The position numbers were made by a program, and so were the translations under genes. A model generated the notes under the pieces. That model did not search any database. It was not told where the DNA came from and saw only the letters and a program-made list of their open reading frames with translations. Below, piece by piece: positions 35,116 to 48,865 of a DNA stretch of 64,000 bases (position 1 is the first letter of the stretch; each line of letters begins with the position of its first letter). This DNA comes from Spinellus fusiger (Eukaryota; Mucoromycota; Mucoromycetes; Mucorales; Phycomycetaceae): contig JALLLS010000015.1 in NCBI GenBank assembly GCA_025094145.1, forward strand, positions 124,001 to 188,000, written 5' to 3'.

Positions 35116-35660
35116 TTGAGATGTCAAAGATCACAGCTCATTCTGTTATTAAACAAATTGCATAAACAAATAGTCCAACACCAAGAAAACGACCTGGGGT
35201 ACCTAATAATAATAATAATAATAGATGAAAGAACCTCTACACACCTTGAGCGACTCATTAGAGATAATCCATCTGTGTCTTACACACAATTGTAATCTAA
35301 ATTAGAAACCATGGATGCCATTGTATCTAGATAGACATTTATCACTTGCCTTAAGAATACAGGCTTTAATTTTTTACTATGCTACTCATAAGCCTCGATT
35401 ATCAAAAGAACATACGAAGAAAAAATTACGTTGGACTAAAGATCACATAGATTAGACAAACGACCATTGGAAAGTATTGTAGGGTTGGATGAGTCTTGTT
35501 TTAGCTTGACAGGAAGTGATGAAAGGGTGAGAGTCTTGTGCAAAGTCAGAGAGCACTATGAAAGAAGACATAGTGTACCAACAGTGAAGTAGAGTAACAG
35601 TGAGGTCATGACTTGAGGCTGTTCTTGGGCAGGCGGTTTTGGCCTATTGGCCTATTGGCT
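35116..35660 (+). pseudogene. Degraded Tc1-like transposase
   Basis: Broken frames on the plus strand keep the order of a Tc1 transposase. An HTH-like part with RKRPGVP (a degraded GRP linker) comes first. It is followed by segments resembling LRWTKDHI and NDHWK, then DESCFSLTGSDERVRV, which matches the first catalytic Asp region (WSDES) of the Tc1 family. Multiple stops interrupt it, and the second and third catalytic residues were not found. A TTTTTTCTTTT run follows at about 35660. Confidence 0.6.
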
Positions 35661-37600
35661 TTTTTCTTTTTTTTTTCTTTTTTTTGGTTTCCATGTAGTG
35701 TTTACAATATCTTGTCCTTTTTACATAAATTTAAAAAACCAAAGTCGTTCGAAAGCCAATGATGTGTGGCTGTATTTACAAGAAGAGTAGACTTTCTCGT
35801 AAAATATACTTTCTTTAATAATAGAGAACTTAGTTATCTCTCTTCTTTTCTTCTTATCTCGGTTAGCTGACAGACTATCTCTCTGAGAATCACTCCCTAA
35901 CCTTTCTCTCAAATAATTTCTAGGTTAACAGAAATAACTACAGTGTCAATAATGTCTTTCTTATTGTAATACTTCAGGGATTTTCTTATGATCTGTGTTG
36001 TATTATGCTGAATTGTTTGGATGTCCAGATAAGACTGTTTTTTTTAATAAATAAATAAAAAGGAGTCAAAGATCTTTAACTAGATCACAGCTAACACCAG
36101 GACAAGATAACAGTAGCAAAATGCATTAAGCAAAAGGTAGGTATGCTATCTAAATCTCATACTATAGATAACAACTCCAGGAGCTAGACATTATTCAAGT
36201 GGTAGACCCGATATTCAGCAATAAGAAAATATAAGATAGACAGCTACGGTTTAGTATTCAATACACTCTAGCTTACAGCTTTGTTCTACAGTAGAATATA
36301 TATCAACCAAATGGTGCCGTCATTCTCAATGACACGATAGAAAGATAATAAGATACATCAAATGGCGTTGGGATTGTGTCCAGTTGACCGTTCTAAAGCT
36401 GAGGTTTATATGCTGCTGAGTCTGTTTAAACTCAATTGAATAAAGTCATCAAGAATGATGAAACCACATAAACAATTGAATAGTAGTTGGGAGATGCTCT
36501 GATGATGTGTACCAGAATAGACTCTACCAATCACTAAGCAACTTGCCAATGGCTTCTATGCTGTCTTATTGAGAATTTCTTCTTTATGCATTGAGATTGC
36601 CAACTATGTGTTCAAGAGATTCATTTAGCTATAGCAATAATAGTAATAATAAAAAGTAAGAAAACTAGAAATGAAGTCTAGATTTCGATATAACTGACTT
36701 CTGCCTTTTCTCACATTATCTTATGAAGAGAAGCTCTCATAAGGTGGTTATCAGACTCATATACTAACAATATATACAACAACCAAATAAATAGAAATAC
36801 TTTGAACTTAATATTGATGAACTATCTCATTAATAATATATATAAAGAGATCAGGGATGAACAATACATATAATATTATAATTTTCGGTCACACAAAGTA
36901 ATAAGTTCCAGAAAAAGTAGATAGTACAGTTTCTACTGAAGATATCAACGTGACCATTTGGCTGATTGATAAACATAATAGCTCAAAGAAGAAAGGGAAA
37001 AAAGATGATAGCAGATAAATATCAGTGTTAATAGTAAGTGAATTCAGAGTAGAGGTTATTCAAAAGAATAAATTAAGAAAATGAAAAACTTGAAAATAAT
37101 TTAGGGGCAAATACAATATATACTATCTACATTATACATTATACATTATACATTATACATTATACATTAGAAAATACTTTTATATTTACATATCATATTT
37201 TTTTAGCCAACTATTAATATAAATAATATTATGTATTATACATAATATATAATAGTTGTTTTTTTATACATACATACATATGCTTATAAAAGAGATAATA
37301 GACACAAAAAAGACTGTTATTTACATTACTTTCTTTTGGTCACTTTATATTACAAGCTCAGGGGTGTATAGTTTTATATGATTATTGTTAACTATATTAT
37401 GATTGTAAATATGCTTATGGAATTAGTTAGCTTTATTTTTCAAGCCATTAGATGTTCTTATTATGTTTTAAAAGTAAAAAATAGTGCACTATGACATGTG
37501 CTAGATGCACACCTTTGTTAGATGGACTACCGGTTAAGATAATATTCAAGTTTTGCTATAAAATATCTACAGAATCCTTGAAGATCACTCTACAAGACTT
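35661..37600. other. AT-rich gene-free stretch
   Basis: Nearly 2 kb without a supportable gene. It contains a heptanucleotide satellite (CATTATA)n at about 37130-37168 and many short AT-rich frames. It is probably old mobile DNA. Confidence 0.55.
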
Positions 37601-38852
37601 ATTTGTAAGTATATGCTTTTTTTTATTGTTTTTTCTTCCAATAGTCTACCTCTTCTAAGTTTACTCTTACAGACCAAAAATGCTCGAATAGATTGAATTC
37701 TGGAGAGTATGGAGACAGTTACACACATTTGTAACCACGGCTTACACGATACTTATGAATATTCTCATATTTGTGGATAGAAGCACTATCCATTACCAGA
37801 TAATGTCCATAAAAGTATTCACAAAGATCTATGCTAACTATAACACTGCTATACAATTAAAGCAATTCCCGGTAACTGTGATGTTATTGCACTTTTTTTT
37901 GCCTTTGATACACTTGCCCTCTTTCTCTTCGGATGGAGCCGATACTCACAACATCAAAAGGAGATGTATCACCTATGATGATGACAGTCCTTGTCTTTGT
38001 TCGGAGCACCTTTACAATTACATGGCCTCGTTCTCTGGATCATGGGAAGCTCCTCATCAGATTTATATGGAAAGCAGCTTCGTCAGTAAATACACAGTTG
38101 TATAATTTATATCTGTCTCCAGCCATATTTTTAACCCACTGATGATAGTGCTCTATCTTCTTAGAACTATTCCAACCCCCTGTTAGTATTGTTCAATCTT
38201 CTCAGGACATCTTATCTCAACAGGTTGTAAATGCGCTTTACTTGAAATTAATCTTGCATTTTTGCCTGACAAACTTATAGAAAGCATTTTTAGAGATCTG
38301 AAGATCCCCAAACCTTTCAGTAAAAATGCTAAACATGGCATCAAGCCCAACAAAGACGGTGTTTTTGTCCGCCCACTGCATCATAAACTCCTTGTGCTCA
38401 TCTGTTAGCACTGGAGGCCTACCGACTGGTCTTCCACTACCAGATGATCTCTGATTAGCCTCCTTGGGGTCTTTGGTGTTTTTCGCCACCCAACCCTGTG
38501 CTGTACGCACATTGATATCAAGTTTAAGAGCGGCAGCCTGGGCGCTCATTCCCTTCTCTTCGACAAGAAAGAAAAAGTACTCTTTTTCAACATTCTTGTA
38601 ATGCTTGTAGGTGATTTTTTTATTCTTCTTTGGCTCTTTGGTAGATGGTTCGCTTTTCTCATTGGTTTTTTTCTCGTTTTGTGTAAAAGCAGTGTAGATG
38701 TCAAAGTTTGTAACATCTTCAAGTATATACATTTCGTCGTCGTCGTCTTCCATCTGACTGTCCGCCTGACCTTCTTCCAGATTATTCTCCATCTTGTTTC
38801 CTTCACTGTCATATTGGCTTCCCAAACCATCTTCGTAAATGAAATTATCCAT
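37600..38852 (-). pseudogene. Degraded mariner-type transposase, relative of the 25758 element
   Basis: The N-terminal half (38852-38238) is open for 204 codons. It parallels the transposase at 27213, with a similar acidic leader, KGMSAQAAALKLDINVRTAQGW and SGRPVGRPPVL. The DDE half is shattered: around 38105-37660 one can read YTTV/VFTDEAAFHIN, LVMDSASIHKYE and SRGYKCV separated by stops and frameshifts. This is an older copy of the same or a sister family. Clear terminal repeats could not be located. Confidence 0.75.
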
Positions 38853-39805
38853 ATCTTTTTGATGAACTTGAAGAAAGGGCCAGAAAAGGCGCTAAAATTT
38901 CTTTATTAAATGTGTGACTTATTTATTTGAGTGTGCAAATCTTTTTGTTAAATAAGTGAATAATTTTTTAATTATGACAAGTTTGACTACAGCAGTCTAA
39001 AAGATAGTACAAAGGATATGCATTTAGTTAAGCTATATTTTGTACAATAATAAAAATCCTATGTATTCAAAAACTGTCTATATTTATATATCTTCTTCCG
39101 GGTATAACTAATACAAGACGAATGACTCAATAGCATTATCTTTTAAGATGTATAAGTAATAATTTTTCCTTAAAGAATCTCAGGGAACAGAATATTCTCT
39201 TATTTGCAATTGTATTTAATATCAAACCTTTTTTATATACCATTAACAAAAGTTCTTTATGCAAAAAGAGTGCCTTATAAATATATATTTGTATTTACAA
39301 AAAATATATTTCTCAAAAAAAAAGTTTTTATTTTTTTTTACTTTTTCCTAACTACTTTTATAGTATTTATCTTCTTGGTAGGCTAAAGAACGTATCGATT
39401 GGCATGGTGATGGGTAAACAGTGGGGTGGGCTAATTAATATATAAGTAGAAGGCCAAGTGATACCTGCTGATTCATACCTTTTCATTACTTTGAATAGAA
39501 TCAACTTTATCTGTTTAATTTACTTCAATAAATGTGTCTTTCAACAATACACACAAATTAATGTTGTTTTGAAATCCTTGATTTCAGTCAAAGAGGTTAT
39601 AAAAAATGAAGATATCTTGAAATTTGAGCATAGGTGCCATATATAGCTACTTGCTTTCTATCAGCTTATGTAAATTATAATGTCTTCCTTGCATTTGCTG
39701 ATGTTGCTAGGTTTATTCAATATGGCACTGCTAGTTCTGATATTCATTAATCGCTGAAGCAACAGTGTTGCTATCGGCATTTATGACTTCAAATGTACTA
39801 CAGTT
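38853..39805. other. AT-rich gene-free stretch
   Basis: About 950 bp between the transposase relic and the LINE fragment. Only short frames in AT-rich sequence are visible; nothing is recognised. Confidence 0.5.
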
Positions 39806-40611
39806 CAAAGTATTTTTTATTTGTGGGTGTTGATTGCTATTCGCGCATTGGGCATGTTAGCCACCCTATGAGAACTTTTGAAAAAATAGAATAAGCATTA
39901 AAACACTTCAAATACGAAAGTGAAAAAAAAAGAATGCAAATGAATGGGAAACAGAAGGACCGAGAAATACAAAACCTCAGATGAGGGAAAAATGATGAAA
40001 AATGAGAAATGATGGTAAAATGAGAATTATGAATAGACATCCAAAAGGCCATAAAGTCAGCAAGGAAACCAGGACACCAAAAAGATAACCGTCATCCTGT
40101 GGTAATCTGAAATCCAACGAGGGATACTTAGAGCAACTCGGACAATCTTGAGAATATATGTAGCAACTACACTAGCAGCTTCTGGCTTTGCTAAACGGGT
40201 TAAGAATGGGTGGTAGAGGAGAGATCGGAGGAGAAGTGAGGATACAGCGTCTGTTGCTGCAGGAGTCTTTGCACTCTATGGCGGCGTTGGCGTTCCCGCT
40301 CAACACACCCATCAGCAGCCTCAATGAGCAGGCTACCAGCTGATGGCTCTACCTTAAAGTCTCGAGTAGACGTGGCTCGATCAATGGCTTGCAGCAGTAT
40401 TAACAAACTGGGCCAAAGGTCTCGCCATTTAACAAAAGACTTAACCGTGCGCGGCGGAAGATTTAGACAATAGTCAATTGGATGAATGTCTTGTGGTGGT
40501 GCAGGAACTAAGAAGAACAAGAACGTGGAGCGTTCATGGTCAACAAATGTGCAAGTGAGAAAGTGGTCCCGATTGGCAGATGGGTGGCCACATTGGCAAG
40601 GTGGACTTGTG
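39806..40611 (-). mobile_element. LINE 3' end fragment, minus orientation
   Basis: On the minus strand this piece encodes the last part of a LINE polyprotein. It starts within the CxC zinc-like motif (CQCGHPSANRDHFLTC) and continues through FFLVPAPPQDIHPIDY and DGCVERERQRRHRVQ to a stop at 40200. A roughly 400-bp 3' tail runs to about 39806. The sequence is nearly identical to 42540-43341 in the opposite orientation (coordinates sum to 83147). The 5' truncation falls at the TA border of the Tc1 element at 40612. Confidence 0.85.
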
Positions 40612-41942
40612 TACAGTGGGCTAGCAAAAAAATTGGCATTTTTTTAGAGATCCGATATATTTCATATCTTACAGAGACACTTGTAGCAGTTTTCTTCCTT
40701 TCTTTTTAATAAAAGTATATCCATATTTAATTTACAATGCAACCAACAGACGATCAAAAACTTACCATTGTTAATTTTCGACAAGCAAATATGAAAGTAA
40801 AAGAAATAGCTGAAAGAACTGGAGTAAAGCTGCGAACAATTTATAATGTTCTAAATCAACAAAAGATAAGAGGAACTACCAAACGCCAAGAAGGTTCAGG
40901 AAGACCCAAAATATTCAATGAAAGAGGAATACGACACCTTCTGGACGTTTTTGGCAAGAATAGACGATTGACCTCAAGTGAGATAGTTGCAGCAATACCC
41001 GAAGAATGCAGCAAGCACACTGTTAGACGTGTACTGCATGAAGAGGGTATATTTAGCAGTGGCAAAGAAGAAACATTTTTTGAATGAAACACATCAAGAA
41101 AAAAGACTCAAGTTTGCCAAAGAACATCTCCACTGGACCATTGACATGTGGAAAAAAGTTATACGGACTGACGAAAGTAGTTTCGAAATTGGCAAGAACA
41201 GTCGAGTGGTTCACGTTTGGCATAAGGATGGAGAAGCTTACAAAAAAGATTGTCTTGCTCCCACATCCAAGAGTAGAAGATCCTCAGTTATGGTCTGGGG
41301 AGCCATTCGTCACGGTGAAAAGTCAGAACTAGTGATGCTTGAGAAGGATGAACGAAAGGCTGTTGATTTTGTCAAGAAAGTCTATGAAGAGTCATTGCTA
41401 CGTTTCTAGGGTCTAGAGTGCCACTTGATATTGATGGAAGATGGAGCACCCACTCACAAAAGTATTGTAGCAAGTGATTGAAAAATGGAGAGAGGAATCG
41501 ATAGTTTGGAGTGGCCTGATCAATCACTCGATCTGAACCCCATTGAAAACCTTTGGATACAGACAAAAGACAAGGTTCAGGAGAGATGCAATGGTACTGT
41601 CAAGACAGACAAGTTCAAAAATATTATACAAGAAGCCTGGGATTCCTTTGAGCTAAAAACATGGAGTTCTTTGATTGAGACAATGCCAGCACGAATGCAA
41701 GAAGTCATCAAGAACAAGGGTGGGAGTACCCATTATTAAAGCTATATTTTTAATAATTTTTTATAAGTAAATGTAAAAATAAATTACATATACATATTCT
41801 ATAGCCTTTCTTTAACATAATATGAGCTTTATTACAGTAGAAAATACGTTTTATTTCTCTTGATACAGGAAAAACACTGTATTGATGATATGAAATCAAT
41901 CGGATTTTTTCAAATTGCCAATTTTTTTGCTACCCCACTGTA
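40612..41942 (+). mobile_element. Tc1-like element at the centre of a LINE palindrome
   Basis: The ends are inverted repeats starting TACAGTGGG(C/G)TAGCAA and continuing with AAAAAATTGGCA, with TA at each border (40612-40613 and 41941-41942). The element is 1331 bp. It differs in TIR and protein from the 25758 element, so at least two Tc1/mariner families are present. Confidence 0.9.
40737..41739 (+). pseudogene. Tc1-like transposase, frameshifted
   Basis: The first frame (40737-41087) holds the HTH region (MKVKEIAERTGVKLRTIYNV) and a GSGRPK linker. A second frame carries WKKVIRTDESSFEIG with the first catalytic Asp and VMVWGAI, ending at 41409. A third gives LMEDGAPTHKS (second Asp; the preceding context is altered) and then SLDLNPIENLW with the third acidic residue, running to a stop at 41739. 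Two frameshifts and at least one stop inactivate it. The order and spacing match Tc1 transposases of about 340 residues. Confidence 0.85.
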
Positions 41943-43341
41943 CACACCCAAAAGATTACAGCAGCCCTAAGAGCGTATACTGTTTTTGTTCGGCCTATCC
42001 TTGAGTATGGGTTGGCTATTTGTAATGTCAATAGACTAGGCATTCGCCCGCTACAAATCTGTCAGTCTGCTTGTCTCAGACTTTGTCTTGCTAGATCTGC
42101 TACTGCTAGGTTTGGAACGATCCAGGTTGCCCAATTAGCTGCCCTCCCTAACATATACTCTCGTTTTCTTTATCTGCAAGCCAAATTTGTTGAGCGCGCA
42201 GCTACCCTTCCTGAAGACACCCTCCTCTGGTGCCTTGTCCCGCAGCTTGAAGCACCCCAGAGTAAAGCCAGATGGATTAAGCTACGTGGCAATGTACTCT
42301 GGCAAAATGCTCAAAGAATAGGACGGGCTCACAACCCTCCTAAATATCCATTAAAAGTAGCTTATCTTGAACGTCTTCAAAGTGAAATTACTAGTCTAGT
42401 ACGTGGCAAGAATCCGCTGGTGACGGTAGCCCGTGGACTATGTAGACCTGTTTGGGATCCAATCCTTCTACTACCGTGCACGCGCAAAGAAAGACATCGT
42501 CTACTAAAATGGAGGATTGCTTGGTTACCACCAACACCTTCAGTTCCTTGCCAATGTGGCCACCCATCTGCCAATCGGGACCACTTTCTCACTTGCACAT
42601 TTGTTGACCATGAACGCTCCACGTTCTTGTTCTTCTTAGTTCCTGCACCACCACAAGACGTTCATCCAATTGACTATTGTCTAAATCTTCTGCCGCGCAC
42701 GGTTAAGTCTTTTGTTAAATGGCGAGACCTTTGGCCCAGTTTGTTAATACTGCTGCAAGCCATTGATCGAGCCACGTCTACTCGAGACTTTAAGGTAGAG
42801 CCATCAGCTGGTAGCCTGCTCATTGAGGCTGCTGATGGGTGTGTTGAGCGGGAACGCCAACGCCGCCATAGAGTGCAAAGACTCCTGCAGCAACAGACGC
42901 TGTATCCTCACTTCTCCTCCGATCTCTCCTCTACCACCCATTCTTAACCCGTTTAGCAAAGCCAGAAGCTGCTAGTGTAGTTGCTGTATTTGTGTCCTCA
43001 GGATTGTCCGAGTTGCTCTAAGTATCCCTCGTTGGATTTCGAATCGCCACAGGATGACGGTTATCTTTTTGGTGTCCTGGTTTCCTTGCTGACTCTATGG
43101 CCTTTTGGATGTCTATTCATAATTCTCATTTTACCATCATTTCCACTCATTTTCATTATTTTCCCCTCATTTCGAGGTTTTATACTCTCTTTTCTTTCTG
43201 TTTCCCATTCATTTGCATTATTTTTTTCACTTTTGTATTTGAAGTGTTTATATGTTTATTCTTATTTTTTCCAAAAGTTCTCATAGGGTGGCTGACATGC
43301 CCAATGCGCGAATAGCAAACCACACCCAAAAAATAAAAAAA
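41943..43341 (+). mobile_element. LINE 3' half, plus orientation
   Basis: An open frame from 41943 to the stop at 42947 encodes the C-terminal third of a non-LTR retrotransposon polyprotein. ITAALRAYTVFVRPILEYG is typical of the region after the reverse-transcriptase core in L1-clade elements. The frame continues to a CQCGHPSANRDHFLTC zinc-like motif and a basic C-terminus. A roughly 390-bp 3' tail ends near 43341. The 5' part, including endonuclease and RT catalytic motifs, is missing; the copy starts at the Tc1 border. From about 42540 onward it forms an inverted repeat with 39806-40611. Confidence 0.85.
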
Positions 43342-43353
43342 TACTTTGAACTG

Positions 43354-43400
43354 TACACACCCAAAGATTTCCTGGCCTTTAAGCGGTGATACAGTGAGAA
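43354..43400 (+). repeat. TACACACC-family 5' end, isolated
   Basis: TACACACCCAAAGATTTCC followed by TGGCCTTTAAGCGG matches the 5' ends at 27893, 44942, 51637 and 63733. It directly follows the LINE tail. Homology fades within about 50 bp, so it is a fragment. Confidence 0.75.
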
Positions 43401-44152
43401 CGGTAAATTTTGTCACTTTGAGGAAATTAAATGTCCGTAACCAAAAAATAAATGCCACTTTACCAAAAATTAATGACACTGCCAAAAATTAATGACACTC
43501 TGCCAAAAATAATTGTCCCAAAAAACAAATCCATTTGTCCCTTTATGTCTAACATTTTGCCCTTTTAAAGCAAGAGAAAGGTGTCAATAGGTTAAATCAA
43601 ATTGACCCAAAAAATCATGCCCATTTTTTTACTCCAAAACAATTAGAATGGAGTTTTATTATAACGTTGAATGGTCAGCAAAATATATTGGTTGAGCAGT
43701 AAAATGTTTTTATTATCAATACAAATGCTATAGTCAATACAATAAAAAATGTACACTTTTGATATTTAGTGAGTTGTAAGATTTAATTTATTTCACCAAG
43801 TACCATTTACAGTACCTTTAGCGCCAATTGGCGGTTTGTGGTTGGTTTAATCAGCGGTTTGTCCTATCCCCCATCAAATGGCGATTTTGCCTTGCTAAAT
43901 ACCAATGTTACCAGAAGAAATGCTAAAAATATCATACATCATCCTTAGTATAAACGAATATTTCGTTAATTTTTCTCATATTTTATGATTACATTTTATA
44001 AGTTGTATTTTACATTTTACACTTTGCACTTTATATTTTACCATTATGTATTATCCAGATACTTTGTTTCCCTCTCAAAAAAAAAGAATTAGTATGCTTA
44101 GGCTCAACATAAGACCAACCTGGACCAACCTTTTTTTCTTAAATGTCAATAG
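43401..44152. other. Gene-free stretch with short tandem repeats
   Basis: Contains three or four units of CCAAAAATTAATGACACT at about 43440-43510 and otherwise AT-rich sequence. No gene is supported. Confidence 0.5.
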
Positions 44153-44836
44153 CACGAAAGCACGCTATATGTATTTTTTAACGAAGAATTTACAAATGAA
44201 AACTCTGAAAAACTCAAAGAAGACCTTGAAAAACTTTGTGGGTTGGAGATTTGCTATACCGATGACCCCAATAAGCCCATGCTCCAAACTAAGCTAAAAG
44301 TAAATGGTTTTCCATCCTACTACCATCGATACAAAGATGACCTCCCAAAATCAACCAATCTTCAAGAACAAATTATTATAAGTAAGTGATAAAGAAGAGT
44401 GTTTTGTTATGTATTAATTTAACGACTTTACTAGATAACCAAAGACAACTTATCCAATACCTGAACAAAGTATATCGATCTGGCCAGCCGGTGGATAGTG
44501 ACATTTACGAACAAAAGCAAATATCAATGAATCAGATTTACTCAGAAACTGTTGTAATTACTGATCTATTTGATGAGAAAACACAGAGATCATTTTCTAC
44601 ATGGTGCGGCACAGCCAAGTTAGATCTAACGCTTGCTGACCAAACCTGCAAAATTCAAAAAAACGATGTCTCCAAAACCAAGATAAGATACCGCCCCCTT
44701 TGGATTCTAAAAAGCACACATCGAGGTATATTATACTAGTTAGTAAAACTGATACTTTCATACCTTTGATTTTCATGTTTTTTTCTTTTTTACTGTAGAA
44801 TCAGTAGCTACACACCAGGAGGTCTTTAGGATATAA
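44153..44836 (+). pseudogene. Unknown multi-exon gene fragment truncated by a TIR end
   Basis: Three frames join in phase through consensus GT-AG introns (44153-44381, 44435-44725, 44799-44836) into 185 codons with no start. Exon A includes ENSEKLKEDLEKLCGLEICY and VNGFPSYYHRYKDD. Exon B includes LIQYLNKVYRSGQPVDSD, TVVITDLFDEKTQRSF and KIRYRPLWIL. Coding character is convincing (charged, few repeats, good splice sites) but I recognise no family. The last exon reads out through TACACACCAGGAGG at 44809 and stops 28 bases into the TIR sequence, so the original 3' part was replaced by a repeat end. It could be a host gene fragment or part of another mobile element. Confidence 0.45.
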
Positions 44837-44941
44837 AAGGAAATAGTCGAAATACAATTGTTTAGAAATGACAAATCGATTTGAAAAGGAGCAAAAAAAG
44901 TGAAATATATTCATGTTAGCTCTTAAATAAAGATTATTATG
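44809..44941 (-). repeat. TACACACC-family 3' end, truncated
   Basis: 133 bp matching the 3' terminal region at 49915-50045 (GGATATAAAAG, ATAGTCGA, ACAATTGTTTA, TCTTAAATAAAGATTATTATG). It is cut exactly where the next family member begins at 44942. Confidence 0.85.
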
Positions 44942-46929
44942 TACACACCAGGAGATTTTTCTGGCCTTTAAGCGAGGATATCTCCTTTCTTTTACGTCTA
45001 AAATTTTCTTGCCTTTTATGGAACTGCATTTAAAACGAAAGGTTTGTGGATATCAAAAATAATATTTCCTTTTGTGGATACCTCAATATCAAATTGTATT
45101 ATCAGTAAAATATATTGTTTATTGTCGTCTTTGATCTTAGATATCAAAGGAATCCGGCCAGTTAACGTGTGGTTAAACTCTGCTCTTTATTCATTCAAAT
45201 GTACACTTCTTTTATACTTATTTTCTCTTAATATTCTACTACTATAAGATATGATGTCAGGTATACATTTGCTGATATGCTGCGAGAGTGTCAATGACAA
45301 TGCTTTGTAGTATTCTGTGTTGCTCACGCATCACTACTACCTTTCGTCATTTTCCTTTTTAGTTGCTCAGGGATACAAATGACGAAACATCCATTTTTGG
45401 AAAGCAGTCTTACGACATTATGAATAAAATTGTTTATTATAATAATGTAGCTAATACTATACTATTACTATAGCTACTGCTGCTCTAGGCGTATTAATTC
45501 ATAGCAATAGAATCCACACCCTAAAAGTCTTATACCTTGTTCTTGGGAGATAGATAAATATGCTCAGGAGTATACCCTAGACACCCTAGACACCTTAGAC
45601 AGTATAGAAGGAAGAATAGACCACCTGAGACTGACTTGAGAAAGAGTCTTAACTTATCTAATAACAGAAGAGTGTATTAGTAATAATCCAATCAAGAGAG
45701 ATAAATGTATAGATATTGGGTCTCTAGCAGGGACTACAAAATAGAGGTTTGGATACAAAGGCTAGTCTGGGGAAATCAAAGAGGGTACATGAACAGGAAC
45801 ACAACACACGATTTGAGCACAACGGGTAACTAGGCAACTGTTCTTTAAGGAATTCTTTTTCTTTCTAGAATGTTGTTGTAGTCTGCATTACTTTGGTGGT
45901 TCTGATCAAGCAAATGACTTGTGAAAATTCGTATTGTTCTCTTCTGTTTGGATATTAATACCTGCTAATTATACTGTCTGTTGTTCTTTATAACTTCCAT
46001 CCTCTTTAACTTGTTTGCCTTTGTCTGGCATATAAACCAACAGCTGTGATATGGTGAGTGTTTGTGTATGTTTATTATGTCTGACATGTTAGTCAGTTTC
46101 TATTGTATATGATTTTACTATAATAAACCCAGTGAATCCGTTACAAAGGCAAAGGCAAGAAGAAGGTGCCAGTGCAAGGGTAATACGAAATACATAGAGA
46201 GTGCATTAATACATCTCGAACTCATTATTTTTACTATTATTTTATTATTAAAAGGGGGTATTGGCACCTAAAAGGATTGGGGTACAATCCTACCAAGCTG
46301 CCAGTCGTTGCTTATGGCACAGGAATAAAGGTAAAAGATGGTGCCAAGTTTAAAGGTCATCGTGTTGGTTTGACGAGAGTTTTATATCAATCATTGAAAA
46401 AGAGACAAAAAGATGGAGATCTTCTTCTGGTTGATGTTGATGAGTTCCGAACATCGAGAGTAAACATGATTGTCCTCTTACCCAATATGAAAGGCTCTTC
46501 TAACAGTTACTCTGTTTTATTTTTTGTTCTCGAGATCTGCCACACTTATAACACAAATATCCTCACCAAAGTATTAGTGAATTTCAACAGTATCCACGCT
46601 TGCCAAGATTATGGAATTGTTTGGAACAGAGATGTGAATGCATCAAAGAATATCTATACAATTGCAGAAGTGGTCTTAAAGAGTCACCACCGACCAGTTC
46701 CATTCTGTAGAAAAGAATAGATATTCTTATTTGTATTCATATTATATATCACCATATCGAAGGTGGTTTCCTATGGGATTCAGATATCTACAGGTAAATC
46801 TACATAATAATCTTTATTTAAGAACATGAATACATCTTAATTTATTTTTGCTCCTCAAATCAATGTGTCATTTCTTAAACAATTGTATCTCGACTATTTT
46901 TTTATATCCTAAATATCTCCTGGTGTGTA
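44942..46929 (+). mobile_element. TACACACC-family element carrying a Fanzor-like fragment, plus copy
   Basis: The 5' end (TACACACCAGGAGATTTTTC, TGGCCTTTAAGCGAGG) is at 44942 and the 3' end (AAATATCTCCTGGTGTGTA) at 46929, so both termini are inverted repeats with TA borders. Length is 1988 bp. From about 45418 on it is the near-exact inverted partner of 49915-51426 (coordinates sum to 96844). A segment of about 300 bp (45117-45417) is absent from the partner. The Fanzor/TnpB-like fragment lies near the 3' end. Confidence 0.85.
46258..46720 (+). pseudogene. Fanzor/TnpB-like nuclease C-terminal fragment, plus copy
   Basis: The open frame carries LPVVAYGTGIKVKDG, KGHRVGLTRVLYQSLKKR, LLVDVDEFRTSRV and GIVWNRDVNASKNIY. 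The order VDEFRTSR(V) then WNRDVNA(S)(K)N matches the zinc-ribbon and RuvC-III region of Fanzor proteins, the eukaryotic relatives of TnpB that act as RNA-guided DNA nucleases. The last acidic RuvC residue (Asp in RDVNA) is kept. The zinc ribbon is damaged: the first cysteine pair is replaced by a frameshifted stretch, and the later one reads ACQDY instead of CxxC. RuvC-I, RuvC-II and the N-terminal domains are absent or unrecognisable. The TTG at 46277 is not a credible start. It is non-functional as it stands. Confidence 0.7.
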
Positions 46930-47295
46930 AGAGCAGAAGCACACACAACAAAACACGTTCCGTTGAAGCGTCATGAGATAAAAATAGGTTCTGACTTGGC
47001 AGGGACACGGAAAATAATACGTGGCCATGAACAGTTTATATTTATATATACATTTGTACATTTTATACAAATATGTCTATAGATGTAGATGGGTAGGTCA
47101 CAGGATGTCCTTGGGCTTGAACGCGTTTTGCCGTAACCATGGTTTCTATTTTTAGAGAAAAAGACAGGTTCACTCACTGTCTTGAATCACGTGCCATGGA
47201 GTTTATAGTCCTCGATTTTCTCTGATCCTTCTGCTATATAATTCATCCTTAACAAGAGGTCCTATTGTACTGCAAAAACAAACAGACAAGTGAGA
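46930..47295. promoter_or_regulatory. Upstream region of the CaMK gene
   Basis: 366 bp between the TIR end and the kinase ATG; no coding frame. The transposon end therefore lies within probable promoter distance of the kinase. Confidence 0.5.
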
Positions 47296-48865
<1,570 letters not shown>

